A stretch of DNA of 64,000 bases. Origin: Croceibacter atlanticus HTCC2559. Its GTDB lineage: Bacteria; Bacteroidota; Bacteroidia; Flavobacteriales; Flavobacteriaceae. Below, piece after piece: positions 55,470 through 64,000 of this stretch (the stretch's first letter is position 1; every line of letters begins with the position of its first letter). Location of the stretch: the NCBI RefSeq assembly GCF_000196315.1, contig NC_014230.1, positions 2,442,501 through 2,506,500 on the forward strand. Direction: 5' to 3'. The translations under genes and the position numbers were made by a program. The notes under the pieces were generated by a model. That model was not told the DNA's origin. It saw nothing but the letters and a program-made list of their open reading frames with translations, and searched no databases.

Positions 55470-56744
55470 TTATTTTCTAACTGGTTTTATTTCTTTAATT
55501 AATATAAAAATTGATAATGCAGCACATAGCGCGCAAATAGCAATAGTTATAAATGCTGAAGTATAAGACTCCACTGTCATTTTTGGTATGAGCCAGTTCA
55601 TTATAATTACTGAAACCGCTCCTACACTTCCTGCTAATCCTGCTAATGTTCCTACAGATGGTCCTCTAAATAAATCACTTGATATTGTCTGGATATTACC
55701 AATTGCAAATTGAAACCCAAAGAGTACAATTCCTACTATATAGATAAATGACATTGGCGTGTTTTCATCTAAGAAGAATATTATTCCTAATAACCCTAAA
55801 ATGATCAAGCTACAACCTATTGTAATTGTAATTTTTCGTGAAGCATCGACAGATTTAGTGTTCATTAATTTACCTGAAAACCAGCCTCCTAAAAGACTTC
55901 CTGCCATTCCTCCTATATAAGATATCCAAATTGTAGATCCTATTTCTGCAATGCTAAATCCATATTCAGAATTAAGGTATAATGGCATCCAACCTACAAA
56001 TAGCCACCAAATAGGTTCAATAAAGAAACGAGAACCTAATACGCCCCAAGACTCTTTGTGACTTAATAATTTTATAAGGCTAAGTCCTTTAATTTTTTTG
56101 CCACTTTCATCTGTTTCTTTGTCTATACGGCTATGCATTATTGCATTACGTTCTTTTTCTGTTATCCAAGGATGTGCTTCTGGTTTTGCTCTATTAATAA
56201 ATAACCAAGGTATTACCCATAGCATACCTGCCGCACCAATTATGATATATGTAGATCTCCAACCAAATTGAACATATAAATATGCTATTAAAACTGGCGC
56301 TATAACACTTCCTAAAGATGCTCCGGCATTAAATATACCTTGCGCTATTGCCCGTTGATTAACTGGAAACCACTCTCCATTACTTTTTACAGCTCCAGGC
56401 CAATTACCTGCTTCACCTAAACCTAATAGACCTCTAAATAAAGATAAGGATAACAAGCCTCTTGAAAATGCATGAAAAACAGAGGCTAAAGACCAAACCA
56501 CAATTGACACTGTAAAGCCTAAGCGCGTTCCTATGATATCATATAATTTTCCTGATAAAAACTTTCCTGCTGCATAAGTAATCATGAATACATTTAGCAT
56601 CACTGCATAATCTGACTCATCCATTCCTAGGTCTTTACCCATTTGTGGCCACATAATACCAAAAGCGGTTCTATCTATATAGTTTATTACTGTCGCTAAA
56701 CATATTAAACCTATAACCCACCATCTTAATCCTTTTACTTTCAT
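55470..56744 (-). CDS. MFS transporter (ACS family, hexuronate-type)
   Basis: An inner-membrane symporter of 424 aa with twelve predicted helices. The first helix has WWVIGLICLATVINYIDRTAFGIM, and LGLGEAGNWPGAVKSNGEWFP is the family signature of the anion:cation symporter group that includes E. coli ExuT. In an alginate locus it should import DEH or other unsaturated uronates from the periplasm. The SDR gene follows 27 bp downstream. Confidence 0.9.
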   Translation of the reverse strand: MKVKGLRWWVIGLICLATVINYIDRTAFGIMWPQMGKDLGMDESDYAVMLNVFMITYAAGKFLSGKLYDIIGTRLGFTVSIVVWSLASVFHAFSRGLLSLSLFRGLLGLGEAGNWPGAVKSNGEWFPVNQRAIAQGIFNAGASLGSVIAPVLIAYLYVQFGWRSTYIIIGAAGMLWVIPWLFINRAKPEAHPWITEKERNAIMHSRIDKETDESGKKIKGLSLIKLLSHKESWGVLGSRFFIEPIWWLFVGWMPLYLNSEYGFSIAEIGSTIWISYIGGMAGSLLGGWFSGKLMNTKSVDASRKITITIGCSLIILGLLGIIFFLDENTPMSFIYIVGIVLFGFQFAIGNIQTISSDLFRGPSVGTLAGLAGSVGAVSVIIMNWLIPKMTVESYTSAFITIAICALCAALSIFILIKEIKPVRK

Positions 56745-56869
56745 AATAATATTGTCAAAAAAATTTCTTGTTGGCTCCGAAAATTACTTCGTCCAATTGT
56801 CTTGTTTTTACTAAAGTCTTGCTTAATTTATAAAACTTAAATACCTATTTTTCAGGCTATTAAATTATG

Positions 56870-57571
56870 TTATATGTTATAACAATATTGGTACAATTCT
56901 TTAAAATGTTCTTTCATTTTCATTTTAGCTAATTGAGGATCTTGTGCAACAATTGCATCATATACAGCTTGGTGTTCTTTTATACCTATCTTTTTATCTA
57001 CATCATTACATACATGATGTTTTTCGAAATTTGTTATGATTTCTGGGGTGATAATTAGCATAAATGTATTCATAGTGCTATTGCCACATGCTTTGGCTAT
57101 GGCTAAATGAAATAACAGGTCTTCCTGAACAGCATCTTCTCCATTAATTACTTTTAATGAATAAGCCTGAAGTGCATCATGCATCATTTTTAAATCTTCT
57201 TCTGTACGTCTTATTGCAGCTAAACGCACAGTTTTTAATTCTAAAAGAATACGAGTTTCAACAAGAGATTTAAAATCTGGCTCCTCAAGGTTTAGAATAT
57301 CTTCAATCATACCATTCATAGCTGTAACCCCTATATTTGCTACAAAAGTTCCACTTTGAGGTTTAGAGTTTAGAATGCCATAAAACTCAAGTTTTTGAAT
57401 TGCCTCACGAATTTGGCCTCTTGAAACACCTAGTTTTTCTGCTAGCATACGTTCTGAAGGTAACTTATCTCCTGGCTCAAGATTCTTAAAATTTATAAGT
57501 TCTTTTATTTGAGAAATAATTTCATTCTGTATGTTTAAACTGTCGCTTTTAGTTATAATTTCTAAGTTCAT
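56870..57571 (-). CDS. GntR-family regulator (FadR subfamily)
   Basis: A 233-aa transcription factor. The N-terminal winged helix has GDKLPSERMLAEKLGVSRGQIREAIQKLEFYG. The C-terminal FCD helical domain (about residues 95-225) has metal/effector-binding histidines such as FHLAIAKACGN and IKEHQAVYDAI. GntR/FadR factors control uronate operons by binding a pathway intermediate, often KDG or KDPG; that is inferred here. It sits between the transporter gene and the PL7 gene, 125 bp from the former. Confidence 0.92.
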   Translation of the reverse strand: MNLEIITKSDSLNIQNEIISQIKELINFKNLEPGDKLPSERMLAEKLGVSRGQIREAIQKLEFYGILNSKPQSGTFVANIGVTAMNGMIEDILNLEEPDFKSLVETRILLELKTVRLAAIRRTEEDLKMMHDALQAYSLKVINGEDAVQEDLLFHLAIAKACGNSTMNTFMLIITPEIITNFEKHHVCNDVDKKIGIKEHQAVYDAIVAQDPQLAKMKMKEHFKELYQYCYNI

Positions 57572-57670
57572 AAGCCAAGTGAATTTATAATTGTCTTCAA
57601 TTTATTTAAAAATGATGATAAGTAGTAATAATTCTTATTTTATTAAATTACTAAAAATCTCATAGTTCAT

Positions 57671-57691
57671 TTTAAATTTCAAGAATTTAAA
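57671..57691. repeat. AT-only inverted repeat downstream of the PL7 gene
   Basis: TTTAAATT-TCAAG-AATTTAAA, a perfect 8-bp inverted repeat, lies 13 bp past the PL7 stop. No T-run follows, so it is at best a weak terminator or an operator. Confidence 0.3.
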
Positions 57692-57704
57692 ATTAGATCT
57701 AACA

Positions 57705-58610
57705 TCAATGTTTTACCTCTAAGTCGTAAAACCTAACTTTTGCAAACGCTCCTTTATCTCTACTTTGAAAATAATTTCCTGCTTTAAAATAGTTTTCAAA
57801 TACACCCCATTTTTGCATATGTATACTATCATACACTTTGTACTCTGTTCCATTTAAGCTTACAACCATCTTTCCATCAGACACTTCTACTTCTAACGTG
57901 AATTTTCTGAAACCAGGTTCGTATTTAAAGTTGAAACCTTTGTCGTCTCCCCAAGCTTCTTCGTGTAAAATTTCATCTCCAGAAGCAGATATATTATTAA
58001 GCTCTTTTGTTTTTACTCTAATTTTACCGTCCTGCCAATATATTTTAAGCATTGGCGGTGCGTTATTGTCTTTCTGTCCAATGCGGTCACGTTGCTCGTT
58101 GGTTAACCTTCCATGTATCTGCATAATAATTATCTTATGATACTTACCGTCAGTTTGTTTAGATACATCTTCTACCTGTAAAGTTCCTTTTAATTTACCA
58201 CCTTCAGCAAAAGTCCAGTTTACATTATTATTTCCGGGCTCCATTTGCTCACGTAACTCAGATCTTGAGTATTTTGTGTTAGCCGTAGTAGACTCGCTAG
58301 GATATGCGTAAAACATTAAAGCGCCTTTAACTGAATCATTATACATATATGGTAACAACTCTTTATTGGTAGCATAATTAAAAATTTCTGGTGGCTCTAC
58401 TTCTAAAGGTTTACCGTTATTTCCTGCTGGAATAGTAACTTTCCAATGACTCAAATCTATTTTAGGTAGCTTATATTTTTTCTTTTTCTTTCGTTTCTTC
58501 TTTTTAGATTCTACATTATGTTTTACTGTATGTTCATTAGACTGGCTATAAGCAGTTAAGCCAGACGAAAAAACAAAGACAATAATTAAAAACTTAAGTG
58601 TAAAACGCAT
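57705..58610 (-). CDS. Polysaccharide lyase family 7 alginate lyase
   Basis: An endolytic alginate lyase of 301 aa. A signal peptide (residues 1-23) is followed by an unusual run of ten basic residues (36-45). The jelly-roll PL7 domain has the three diagnostic motifs: RSELRE (116-121), QIH (164-166) and YFKAGNYFQ (274-282), supplying the catalytic His166 and Tyr280. Within PL7, QIH rather than QVH is usually linked to polyguluronate or mixed MG cleavage (inference). No lipobox, so it is secreted or periplasmic. It ends the SusC-SusD-PKD-lyase operon, 22 bp behind the PKD gene. Confidence 0.93.
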   Translation of the reverse strand: MRFTLKFLIIVFVFSSGLTAYSQSNEHTVKHNVESKKKKRKKKKKYKLPKIDLSHWKVTIPAGNNGKPLEVEPPEIFNYATNKELLPYMYNDSVKGALMFYAYPSESTTANTKYSRSELREQMEPGNNNVNWTFAEGGKLKGTLQVEDVSKQTDGKYHKIIIMQIHGRLTNEQRDRIGQKDNNAPPMLKIYWQDGKIRVKTKELNNISASGDEILHEEAWGDDKGFNFKYEPGFRKFTLEVEVSDGKMVVSLNGTEYKVYDSIHMQKWGVFENYFKAGNYFQSRDKGAFAKVRFYDLEVKH

Positions 58611-58632
58611 ATAATTTGGGTTTCGATAGTTA

Positions 58633-59607
58633 TTACTCGTTTGCAGAAATTGTTACAGAGTCTACTCTTATTTCCTCATCACCACTTGTATACCCATAAC
58701 TACCTACGCTACTGTCTCCACCTATTCCTCTAATAAATAATGCTACACTAGCATTTGCTCCAGAATTAAATGTAAATGTTTGTGTTAAATAATCATCATT
58801 ACCAGGATTGCTAATGGTTTCAATAATTAAATTGTTTGAAGCCTCTTCTACCTGTGCAACTGTTGTGTAACCATAACCTGAATTAGGGTATTCTGGTGCA
58901 GTTGCATAATATGTAGGCGTATAACCATCTACATATCCAGATCCTGCTAAAATTCTTAATTCAAGCATACTTCCTGGAAAAGGCGTTGTAGGATCTATAT
59001 CTTTAAAAGAGCTTACTACTTGTATTGTATAATCTGAATTTGGAACAACTTCAAACTCTTGATAAACGTGATCTGGTTCGTTATTATCAAATTTTACCAC
59101 ATTATCTGAGCCACCATTACCAGAGCTAGATTCACCTTGTTCTCCTATATCATCATTATCCCAACCTGAACATGAACAATCACTACCTCCAAGTTTTTCA
59201 ATTTTATCGAAATCTGCATTTTTTAACACAGGATCTGGTACTGCTTGTGGTTCTGGTTCTACAACATTAATATCCATAGAAAATGTACTTGAAACATCTA
59301 AAGCATCTGTTGCTGTTAAGATTACTGTATATGTACCTTCTGCAGGATAAATGTTTTCTGGATCTCTTTCTGTAGAAGTATTACCATCACCAAAATCCCA
59401 GAAATAATCTGTTGAACTGTTAGATAGGTTTGAAAATAAAAATCTTTGAAAATTTGCAGGATCTTCTGATGCTGTAAAGTTTGCACTTGGTGGTGTTTCA
59501 TCTGCAAAAGATCCAGCTTCTGGTAAATCATATTCTTTTTCACAAGATACTGCTATGCTCACAGTAACCATAATCAACATGATCTTAAATATATGTGTGT
59601 ATTTCAT
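58633..59607 (-). CDS. PKD-domain surface lipoprotein, probable alginate-binding protein
   Basis: A 324-aa lipoprotein with lipobox AVSC and lipidated Cys22. A PKD domain (about residues 40-118) has the diagnostic YFWDFGDGNTSTE. The C-terminal part (about 130-324) is a carbohydrate-binding-like beta domain, with a short cysteine cluster SDCSCSGWDND near its start. Genes of this kind follow susCD in flavobacterial alginate loci, acting as the surface glycan-binding protein. It is 27 bp behind susD and 22 bp ahead of the lyase. Confidence 0.85.
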   Translation of the reverse strand: MKYTHIFKIMLIMVTVSIAVSCEKEYDLPEAGSFADETPPSANFTASEDPANFQRFLFSNLSNSSTDYFWDFGDGNTSTERDPENIYPAEGTYTVILTATDALDVSSTFSMDINVVEPEPQAVPDPVLKNADFDKIEKLGGSDCSCSGWDNDDIGEQGESSSGNGGSDNVVKFDNNEPDHVYQEFEVVPNSDYTIQVVSSFKDIDPTTPFPGSMLELRILAGSGYVDGYTPTYYATAPEYPNSGYGYTTVAQVEEASNNLIIETISNPGNDDYLTQTFTFNSGANASVALFIRGIGGDSSVGSYGYTSGDEEIRVDSVTISANE

Positions 59608-59634
59608 AGTTTTAAATTTAATGTTATAATAGAG

Positions 59635-61065
59635 TTAGTATCCTGGATTTTGTTCTAATAAACCCTGACTTAAATTAATTTCATATTGTGGTAATGGTAA
59701 TAGTAAATCTGTTGCAGAAAAACTGTGACCATTAGCAGCCGAAAATTGAGATAATATATCTTGAGCCATATTGAATCTCTTTAAATCATGTAGTCTATGA
59801 TTTTCAAAAGCTAGCTCTACACGACGCTCCAACAACAAGTCTTCCTTTGTTATTTCTGCTACAGGATCTGTTAATCCAGCACGATTTCTTACTGTTTGAA
59901 ATGATGTAATTGCGTTAGACGATGTTGTTTGTTGGTTGTTTCCTAATATAGCCTCTACGTGCATTAAAAGGACATCTGCATATCTTAATACAATAAGATC
60001 GTTTCCTGCAGATCTTGGGTCTGAGCTTGTAGGCTCTATACCTAAAGACTCATCTCCATTTGGTAAGTATTTTATAACTTGAGTTTGTGTAATCTGTGCA
60101 GGGTCTACGCGCTTTGAGTATTCTGTTCTTGAACCTCCAAATTCATTTAAAGCTGCAATTGCTTCATCTGTAACATAATTTACACCGCTTGTTCTCCCTA
60201 CACCATTTAACATTTCTGCTGAAAAATTTTGACTGTTAAAAGAGTCATCAGATAAATAACCTACAGCAAAAATGGTTTCTGAATTTGATTCATTAAAAAA
60301 CACATCTTTAAAATTTGGCTCTAACTCGTATTGCATACTGCCTATAATTTCTTCAAGCAATACTTGAGCTTCTCCATAATTTGAACCCATTGTAAGGTAA
60401 ACCTTAGCTAATAAACCTTTAGCTGCAGATTGTGATGCTCTGTTAAGACCATAATTTGATAGTGAATTTATAGCAGTCTGAAAATCACTTACAATTAAAT
60501 CATAAATCAAGCTTGTTTCTACTCGAGTAAATTGGCTTTCTGTATCTGTAATTTCAATAGGATTATCTACTAAAGGAACTGGTCCGTAAGACCTTACAAG
60601 GTTAAAATATGCTAAAGCTCTTAAAAATTTAGCTTCACCCTCAATTCTAGATTGGTTTACTGTTGCCAGCTCTAAATTTTCTAAAACTAAATTTGCACGA
60701 TAAATAACATCATACATACTTCTGTAATAGTCGAACACAAAACCGTTTGTAGGTACTACAGAGAAATTGTCAAATTGAGCAGCTTCTCCTTCTCCACTTT
60801 TAGTACGTGTATTATCACTTAACATTTCTGTTACATAAAATTGTATTTGCATACCGTGGTTAGAGTTGTTGTTTCCTTCCTGTAATGAATTTACACCTTG
60901 TAGTGCATCATAAACAGAGGTTAATACAAGTTCTAACTGTTCTTCATTTTCTGGAAAATTAGCTCCAGAAATTGCTGCTGTTGGTGCAGGTTCTAAAAAA
61001 TCCTTTTCACAAGAAACTATTGTCAAGGTAATGAAGAGAACCAAAAATATCTTTAATGTTTTCAT
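59635..61065 (-). CDS. SusD/RagB-family outer-membrane lipoprotein
   Basis: The glycan-capture partner of the SusC transporter, 476 aa. I chose the ATG at 61065, giving a lipoprotein signal ending IVSC (Cys19); the ATG at 61089 adds eight residues. Family motifs include AEAKFLRALAYFNLVRSYGPVPL-like (GEAKFLRALAYFNL), VIRYADVLLMHVEA-like (LRYADVLLMHVEA), and the C-terminal ERRVELAFENHRLHDLKRF. In this locus it should bind alginate or its oligosaccharides on the cell surface. It is 28 bp behind susC. Confidence 0.94.
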   Translation of the reverse strand: MKTLKIFLVLFITLTIVSCEKDFLEPAPTAAISGANFPENEEQLELVLTSVYDALQGVNSLQEGNNNSNHGMQIQFYVTEMLSDNTRTKSGEGEAAQFDNFSVVPTNGFVFDYYRSMYDVIYRANLVLENLELATVNQSRIEGEAKFLRALAYFNLVRSYGPVPLVDNPIEITDTESQFTRVETSLIYDLIVSDFQTAINSLSNYGLNRASQSAAKGLLAKVYLTMGSNYGEAQVLLEEIIGSMQYELEPNFKDVFFNESNSETIFAVGYLSDDSFNSQNFSAEMLNGVGRTSGVNYVTDEAIAALNEFGGSRTEYSKRVDPAQITQTQVIKYLPNGDESLGIEPTSSDPRSAGNDLIVLRYADVLLMHVEAILGNNQQTTSSNAITSFQTVRNRAGLTDPVAEITKEDLLLERRVELAFENHRLHDLKRFNMAQDILSQFSAANGHSFSATDLLLPLPQYEINLSQGLLEQNPGY

Positions 61066-61093
61066 AGTCGTATAGTTAAATTTGTTCATCTTT

Positions 61094-64000
61094 TTAAAAT
61101 TCTACGTTAAGTCCTAAAGAAATAGTCCTAGCTACTGGAGAGCCACCTCTTTGGTAACCTTCATTTAAAACACCTTCATCTCTAATTGCTTCTGGGTTCC
61201 AACCTGTGTAGCCATCTGCAGTTGCAAAGAATAAGTTTTGAGCTGTAGCATAAACTCTTGTTTTTCTTACTCCTAGTTTTTCAACGATGCTAGTGTCTAA
61301 GGTGTAACCTAAACTCACCGTACGTAATGCCACATAAGATGCATCTTGAATAATAGCGTCTGTAAAAATTTTCTCTCTAATAAATCCTTGATCTGGAGTA
61401 GTGTTTTGGTTAAAATCTTGTGAGCTATTAAAGTGGTTAAAGATGTATTGGTCTGTCATATTTCTTACTTGACCACCATAACTTCCTTGGAAAGTAAAAC
61501 TGAAATCTATATTCTTATATCTAAAGTCATTTGCTATACTCCAAATTAATTCTGGATAAGGATCTCCAATTATAGTTTTATCATCATCATCTATAACACC
61601 ATCGCCGTTTAAATCTTTTACATAAACATCTTGTGCTTGTGCACCTACAAGTCTATAAGGATCTACAATAAATTCTTCTGGAATTTCACGATCTACAACA
61701 AACCCATAAAACGAAGAAATTGGTTGTCCTTGAAGGTTAATCCACTCTGCTGCTCTTTTATCATCTACATTAGAGATAAGACCACTTGCACCTCCAAAAT
61801 CAACCAGTTCGTTTTTATTAGTAGAACCTAATAAGGTTGTTGTCCACTTAAAGTCTTGGTTAGTAATATTTATTGTTCTTAACTCAAGCTCAACACCTCT
61901 ATTTTCAACAGCACCTCTGTTTACAAGTGCATCTCTAAACCCTGTTATTGTTGAAATAGGAACATTTAATAATAATTGATCACTTTTTTTATTGTAAACA
62001 TCTAATGCTCCAGAAATTCGGTTGTTATAAAATCCGAAATCTATTGCTGCATTTACTTCACGTACGCGCTCCCACTTTAAATCTGGATTAGCAATATTGA
62101 TAGGTGCAAAACCATTGTTTATGGCTGTACCATTTACAGCAGTTTCTGAACCATAAAGTTGTAGTGAAGGATAGCTTTCTATTATAATATTATTTACATC
62201 TAAATCTTTATTTCCTGTAAACCCGTAACTACCTCTAAGTTTTAAGGTACTTAAGAAGTCACTATCTAATAAGAAATCTTCTTTAGCTATATTCCATCCA
62301 ACAGAAGCTGCTGGGAAAAATCCATATTTATTATTTGCTCCAAATACAGAACTACCATCTGCTCTTAAACTAACAGACGCCAAATACTTGTTTTCAAAAG
62401 ACCAGTTTACACGACCAAAATAGGATAGTAATCGCTCCTCTATTTCGTAAGATTCTTTAGCTGAAATAATTGGTGCTGCACTAAGCGTTTGTAATAAATC
62501 GTTTGTAAACCCTATACCTGTTGCAGACTCATAAGTTGTATCAAACGTTTCTGCAGATGTTCCTAATACAACATTAATATCATGACTTCCAAATGACTTA
62601 TCATATGTAAGTAGAGCTTCTGTAAGTATGTGTGTTCTGTTTCTTGAAGAAATTTCTAAAGAAGCATCTGAGGCTCCATTTCTACTAGCCAATACACCTT
62701 CATAACGCCTTTGTCTTCTATCTTGATAATCTCCACCTAAAGAAAGACGAAAATCTAATCCTTCAGCTAGTTTATATTGACCATAAAACTTTCCATAGAT
62801 TCTGAAATTTTCTTCTGTTCTATGACGCTCCTGAACTTTTGCAAGTGGATTTGTATTACTTGTACTACTTAAGTCTACTAGCTCACTACCATCTCCAAAT
62901 AAATCAAAATTATCAAAGTGACGTTCTTGAGCATAATCTCCAATTTGTACATCTGGAAAAGTATTAAAATCTACAAATTGAATAGAGTTTGCATCATGAT
63001 ACGTTGGTAACCAAGGCTGCTGTCTTAAAATATCATGTACAGAACCATCAAAACGTCTTCTATTTGTTACAGATGGAGAAAGATTTGCACCAAATTTAAA
63101 GTTGTCATTTACTTCTGTATCTACCTTAAACTTGAAGTTATATTTTTTATAATCATCTGTTACTAAAACACCTTCATCGTGTAAATAACTAAGTGATGTA
63201 TTAAATTTTGTTCTTTTACTTCCGCCACGAGCACTTAAAAAATGACTTTCTATCTTACCACCATCAAATACTCTATCTTGCCAAGATTCATCTACTCCTA
63301 ACAACTCTCTGTATTGAGATCTTAAAGACAACTCACCAGTTGAAGCAAGCTCTCTTGCATGGTGATCTGCTACACTTAAATCATAATCTTCACTTTTTAT
63401 GGCTTCTTTAAAACCTGTAAAAGTGTTATACGTAAATTGTGTTTTACCTTCTTTACCTTCTTTGGTTGTAATAATAACAACACCACCAACAGCTCTAGAA
63501 CCATATATGGCTGCAGAAGATGCATCTTTTAAAACCTCAACAGAGGCAATATCATTAACATCTATACTGGTAAGAAAGCTGCTTTCTAAAACAACGCCAT
63601 CTACCACAAGTAAAGGGCCATTACGACCTGCAATTGATCCTACACCTCTAATTGTTATTGTAGATTCTGAACCAGCTTCACTCTCGGTTGCTTGAACATT
63701 TAAACCTGCTACTTGTCCTACAAGAGCCTCATTAGCAGTACCTACTGCAATTTGATCTAAATCTTCATTTTTTACTTTCCCTATGGCACCAGTAATTTTT
63801 TCTCTGGATTGTGTACCATATCCTATTACTACAATCTCATCTAATTTACTAGCATCTTCAACCAGACCTACATTTATAGTTTGCTGATTATCTACTATTA
63901 CGGTTTGTGTTACAAATCCTACGTAAGAAAATTGGAGGACATCTCCTTTTTTTACAGTAATACTGTAATTACCATCAAAGTCTGTGGTTGCTCCATTTGA
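61094..64000 (-). CDS. SusC/RagA-family TonB-linked transporter (5' end outside window)
   Basis: The outer-membrane pore for alginate oligosaccharides. The frame stays open to the window edge, so the start is outside; the GTG at 63607 is internal (LLVVDGV). Visible parts are a carboxypeptidase-regulatory-like domain (GNYSITVKKGDVLQFSYVGF), the linking KLDEIVVIGYGT box, the plug domain with TIRGVGSIAGRNGPLLVVDGV and VEVLKDASSAAIYGSRAVGGV, and a long beta-barrel ending in LGLNVEF. It is about 970 visible residues. It is the first gene of the alginate capture operon and pairs with SusD. Confidence 0.94.
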   Translation of the reverse strand, partial: SNGATTDFDGNYSITVKKGDVLQFSYVGFVTQTVIVDNQQTINVGLVEDASKLDEIVVIGYGTQSREKITGAIGKVKNEDLDQIAVGTANEALVGQVAGLNVQATESEAGSESTITIRGVGSIAGRNGPLLVVDGVVLESSFLTSIDVNDIASVEVLKDASSAAIYGSRAVGGVVIITTKEGKEGKTQFTYNTFTGFKEAIKSEDYDLSVADHHARELASTGELSLRSQYRELLGVDESWQDRVFDGGKIESHFLSARGGSKRTKFNTSLSYLHDEGVLVTDDYKKYNFKFKVDTEVNDNFKFGANLSPSVTNRRRFDGSVHDILRQQPWLPTYHDANSIQFVDFNTFPDVQIGDYAQERHFDNFDLFGDGSELVDLSSTSNTNPLAKVQERHRTEENFRIYGKFYGQYKLAEGLDFRLSLGGDYQDRRQRRYEGVLASRNGASDASLEISSRNRTHILTEALLTYDKSFGSHDINVVLGTSAETFDTTYESATGIGFTNDLLQTLSAAPIISAKESYEIEERLLSYFGRVNWSFENKYLASVSLRADGSSVFGANNKYGFFPAASVGWNIAKEDFLLDSDFLSTLKLRGSYGFTGNKDLDVNNIIIESYPSLQLYGSETAVNGTAINNGFAPINIANPDLKWERVREVNAAIDFGFYNNRISGALDVYNKKSDQLLLNVPISTITGFRDALVNRGAVENRGVELELRTINITNQDFKWTTTLLGSTNKNELVDFGGASGLISNVDDKRAAEWINLQGQPISSFYGFVVDREIPEEFIVDPYRLVGAQAQDVYVKDLNGDGVIDDDDKTIIGDPYPELIWSIANDFRYKNIDFSFTFQGSYGGQVRNMTDQYIFNHFNSSQDFNQNTTPDQGFIREKIFTDAIIQDASYVALRTVSLGYTLDTSIVEKLGVRKTRVYATAQNLFFATADGYTGWNPEAIRDEGVLNEGYQRGGSPVARTISLGLNVEF

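Noticed and set aside
56795-56803. AATTGTCTT shared upstream of the MFS gene and upstream of the GntR gene (57589-57597)
   Set aside because: A 9-mer in AT-rich DNA with no symmetry and different distances to the start; chance is likely.
63607-63609. GTG at 63607 as a start for the SusC-like gene
   Set aside because: The frame stays open to the window edge and upstream codons encode the conserved SusC plug and N-terminal domain, so this GTG is an internal valine.

Overview
The window looks like the chromosome of a marine member of the Flavobacteriaceae (Bacteroidota). It is AT-rich. It carries the short primary sigma factor typical of the phylum, SusC/SusD outer-membrane pairs, menaquinone genes, several promoters of the form TTG-N19-21-TAnnTTTG, and many genes without a visible Shine-Dalgarno sequence. 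No rRNA, tRNA, CRISPR array, insertion sequence or phage gene was seen.

Left part (1-27.4 kb), mostly housekeeping: a phosphoglucomutase/phosphomannomutase cut by the window edge, a lipid A-exporter-like ABC transporter, thioredoxin reductase, a medium-chain reductase, a minus-strand run holA-menA-histidine kinase-menC, a small HsdR_N-like protein, aldo/keto reductase, an atypical SDR coupled to a photolyase, an OmpA-type lipoprotein, an RlmI-like methyltransferase with a tiny overlapping membrane-protein gene, rpoD, a large zinc metalloprotease divergent from a membrane dipeptidase, a superfamily 2 helicase, and a three-gene biotin-dependent acyl-CoA carboxylase operon.

Middle part (27.4-52.3 kb): a seven-gene copper/silver efflux locus (HYC_CC_PP protein, CusA, TolC-like, DUF3347 lipoprotein, CopA, DUF305, CusB with a C-terminal DUF3347). 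It is followed by a thioesterase, PAP2 phosphatase, an SdiA-regulated-like protein and a DUF421 protein. Next comes the most interesting stretch, 41.6-46.2 kb: a tightly packed cassette of an SbnA-like PLP synthase, an FAD/NAD(P)-binding protein, a Y4yA-type PLP decarboxylase-like enzyme and a small membrane protein. It could make a diaminopropionate-type metabolite, perhaps a metallophore. A large catalase and a minus-strand pair of siderophore-type TonB receptor and PepSY reductase lie beyond it.

Right part (52.3-64 kb): an alginate utilisation locus, all on the minus strand. SusC (cut by the window edge), SusD, a PKD lipoprotein and a PL7 alginate lyase form the capture and degradation operon. 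A GntR/FadR regulator, an MFS uronate transporter, a DEH-reductase-like SDR, KDG kinase and KDPG aldolase take the monomer to pyruvate and glyceraldehyde 3-phosphate. A LacI-type regulator about half the normal length ends the run. PL17 oligoalginate lyase and KdgF are not in the window.
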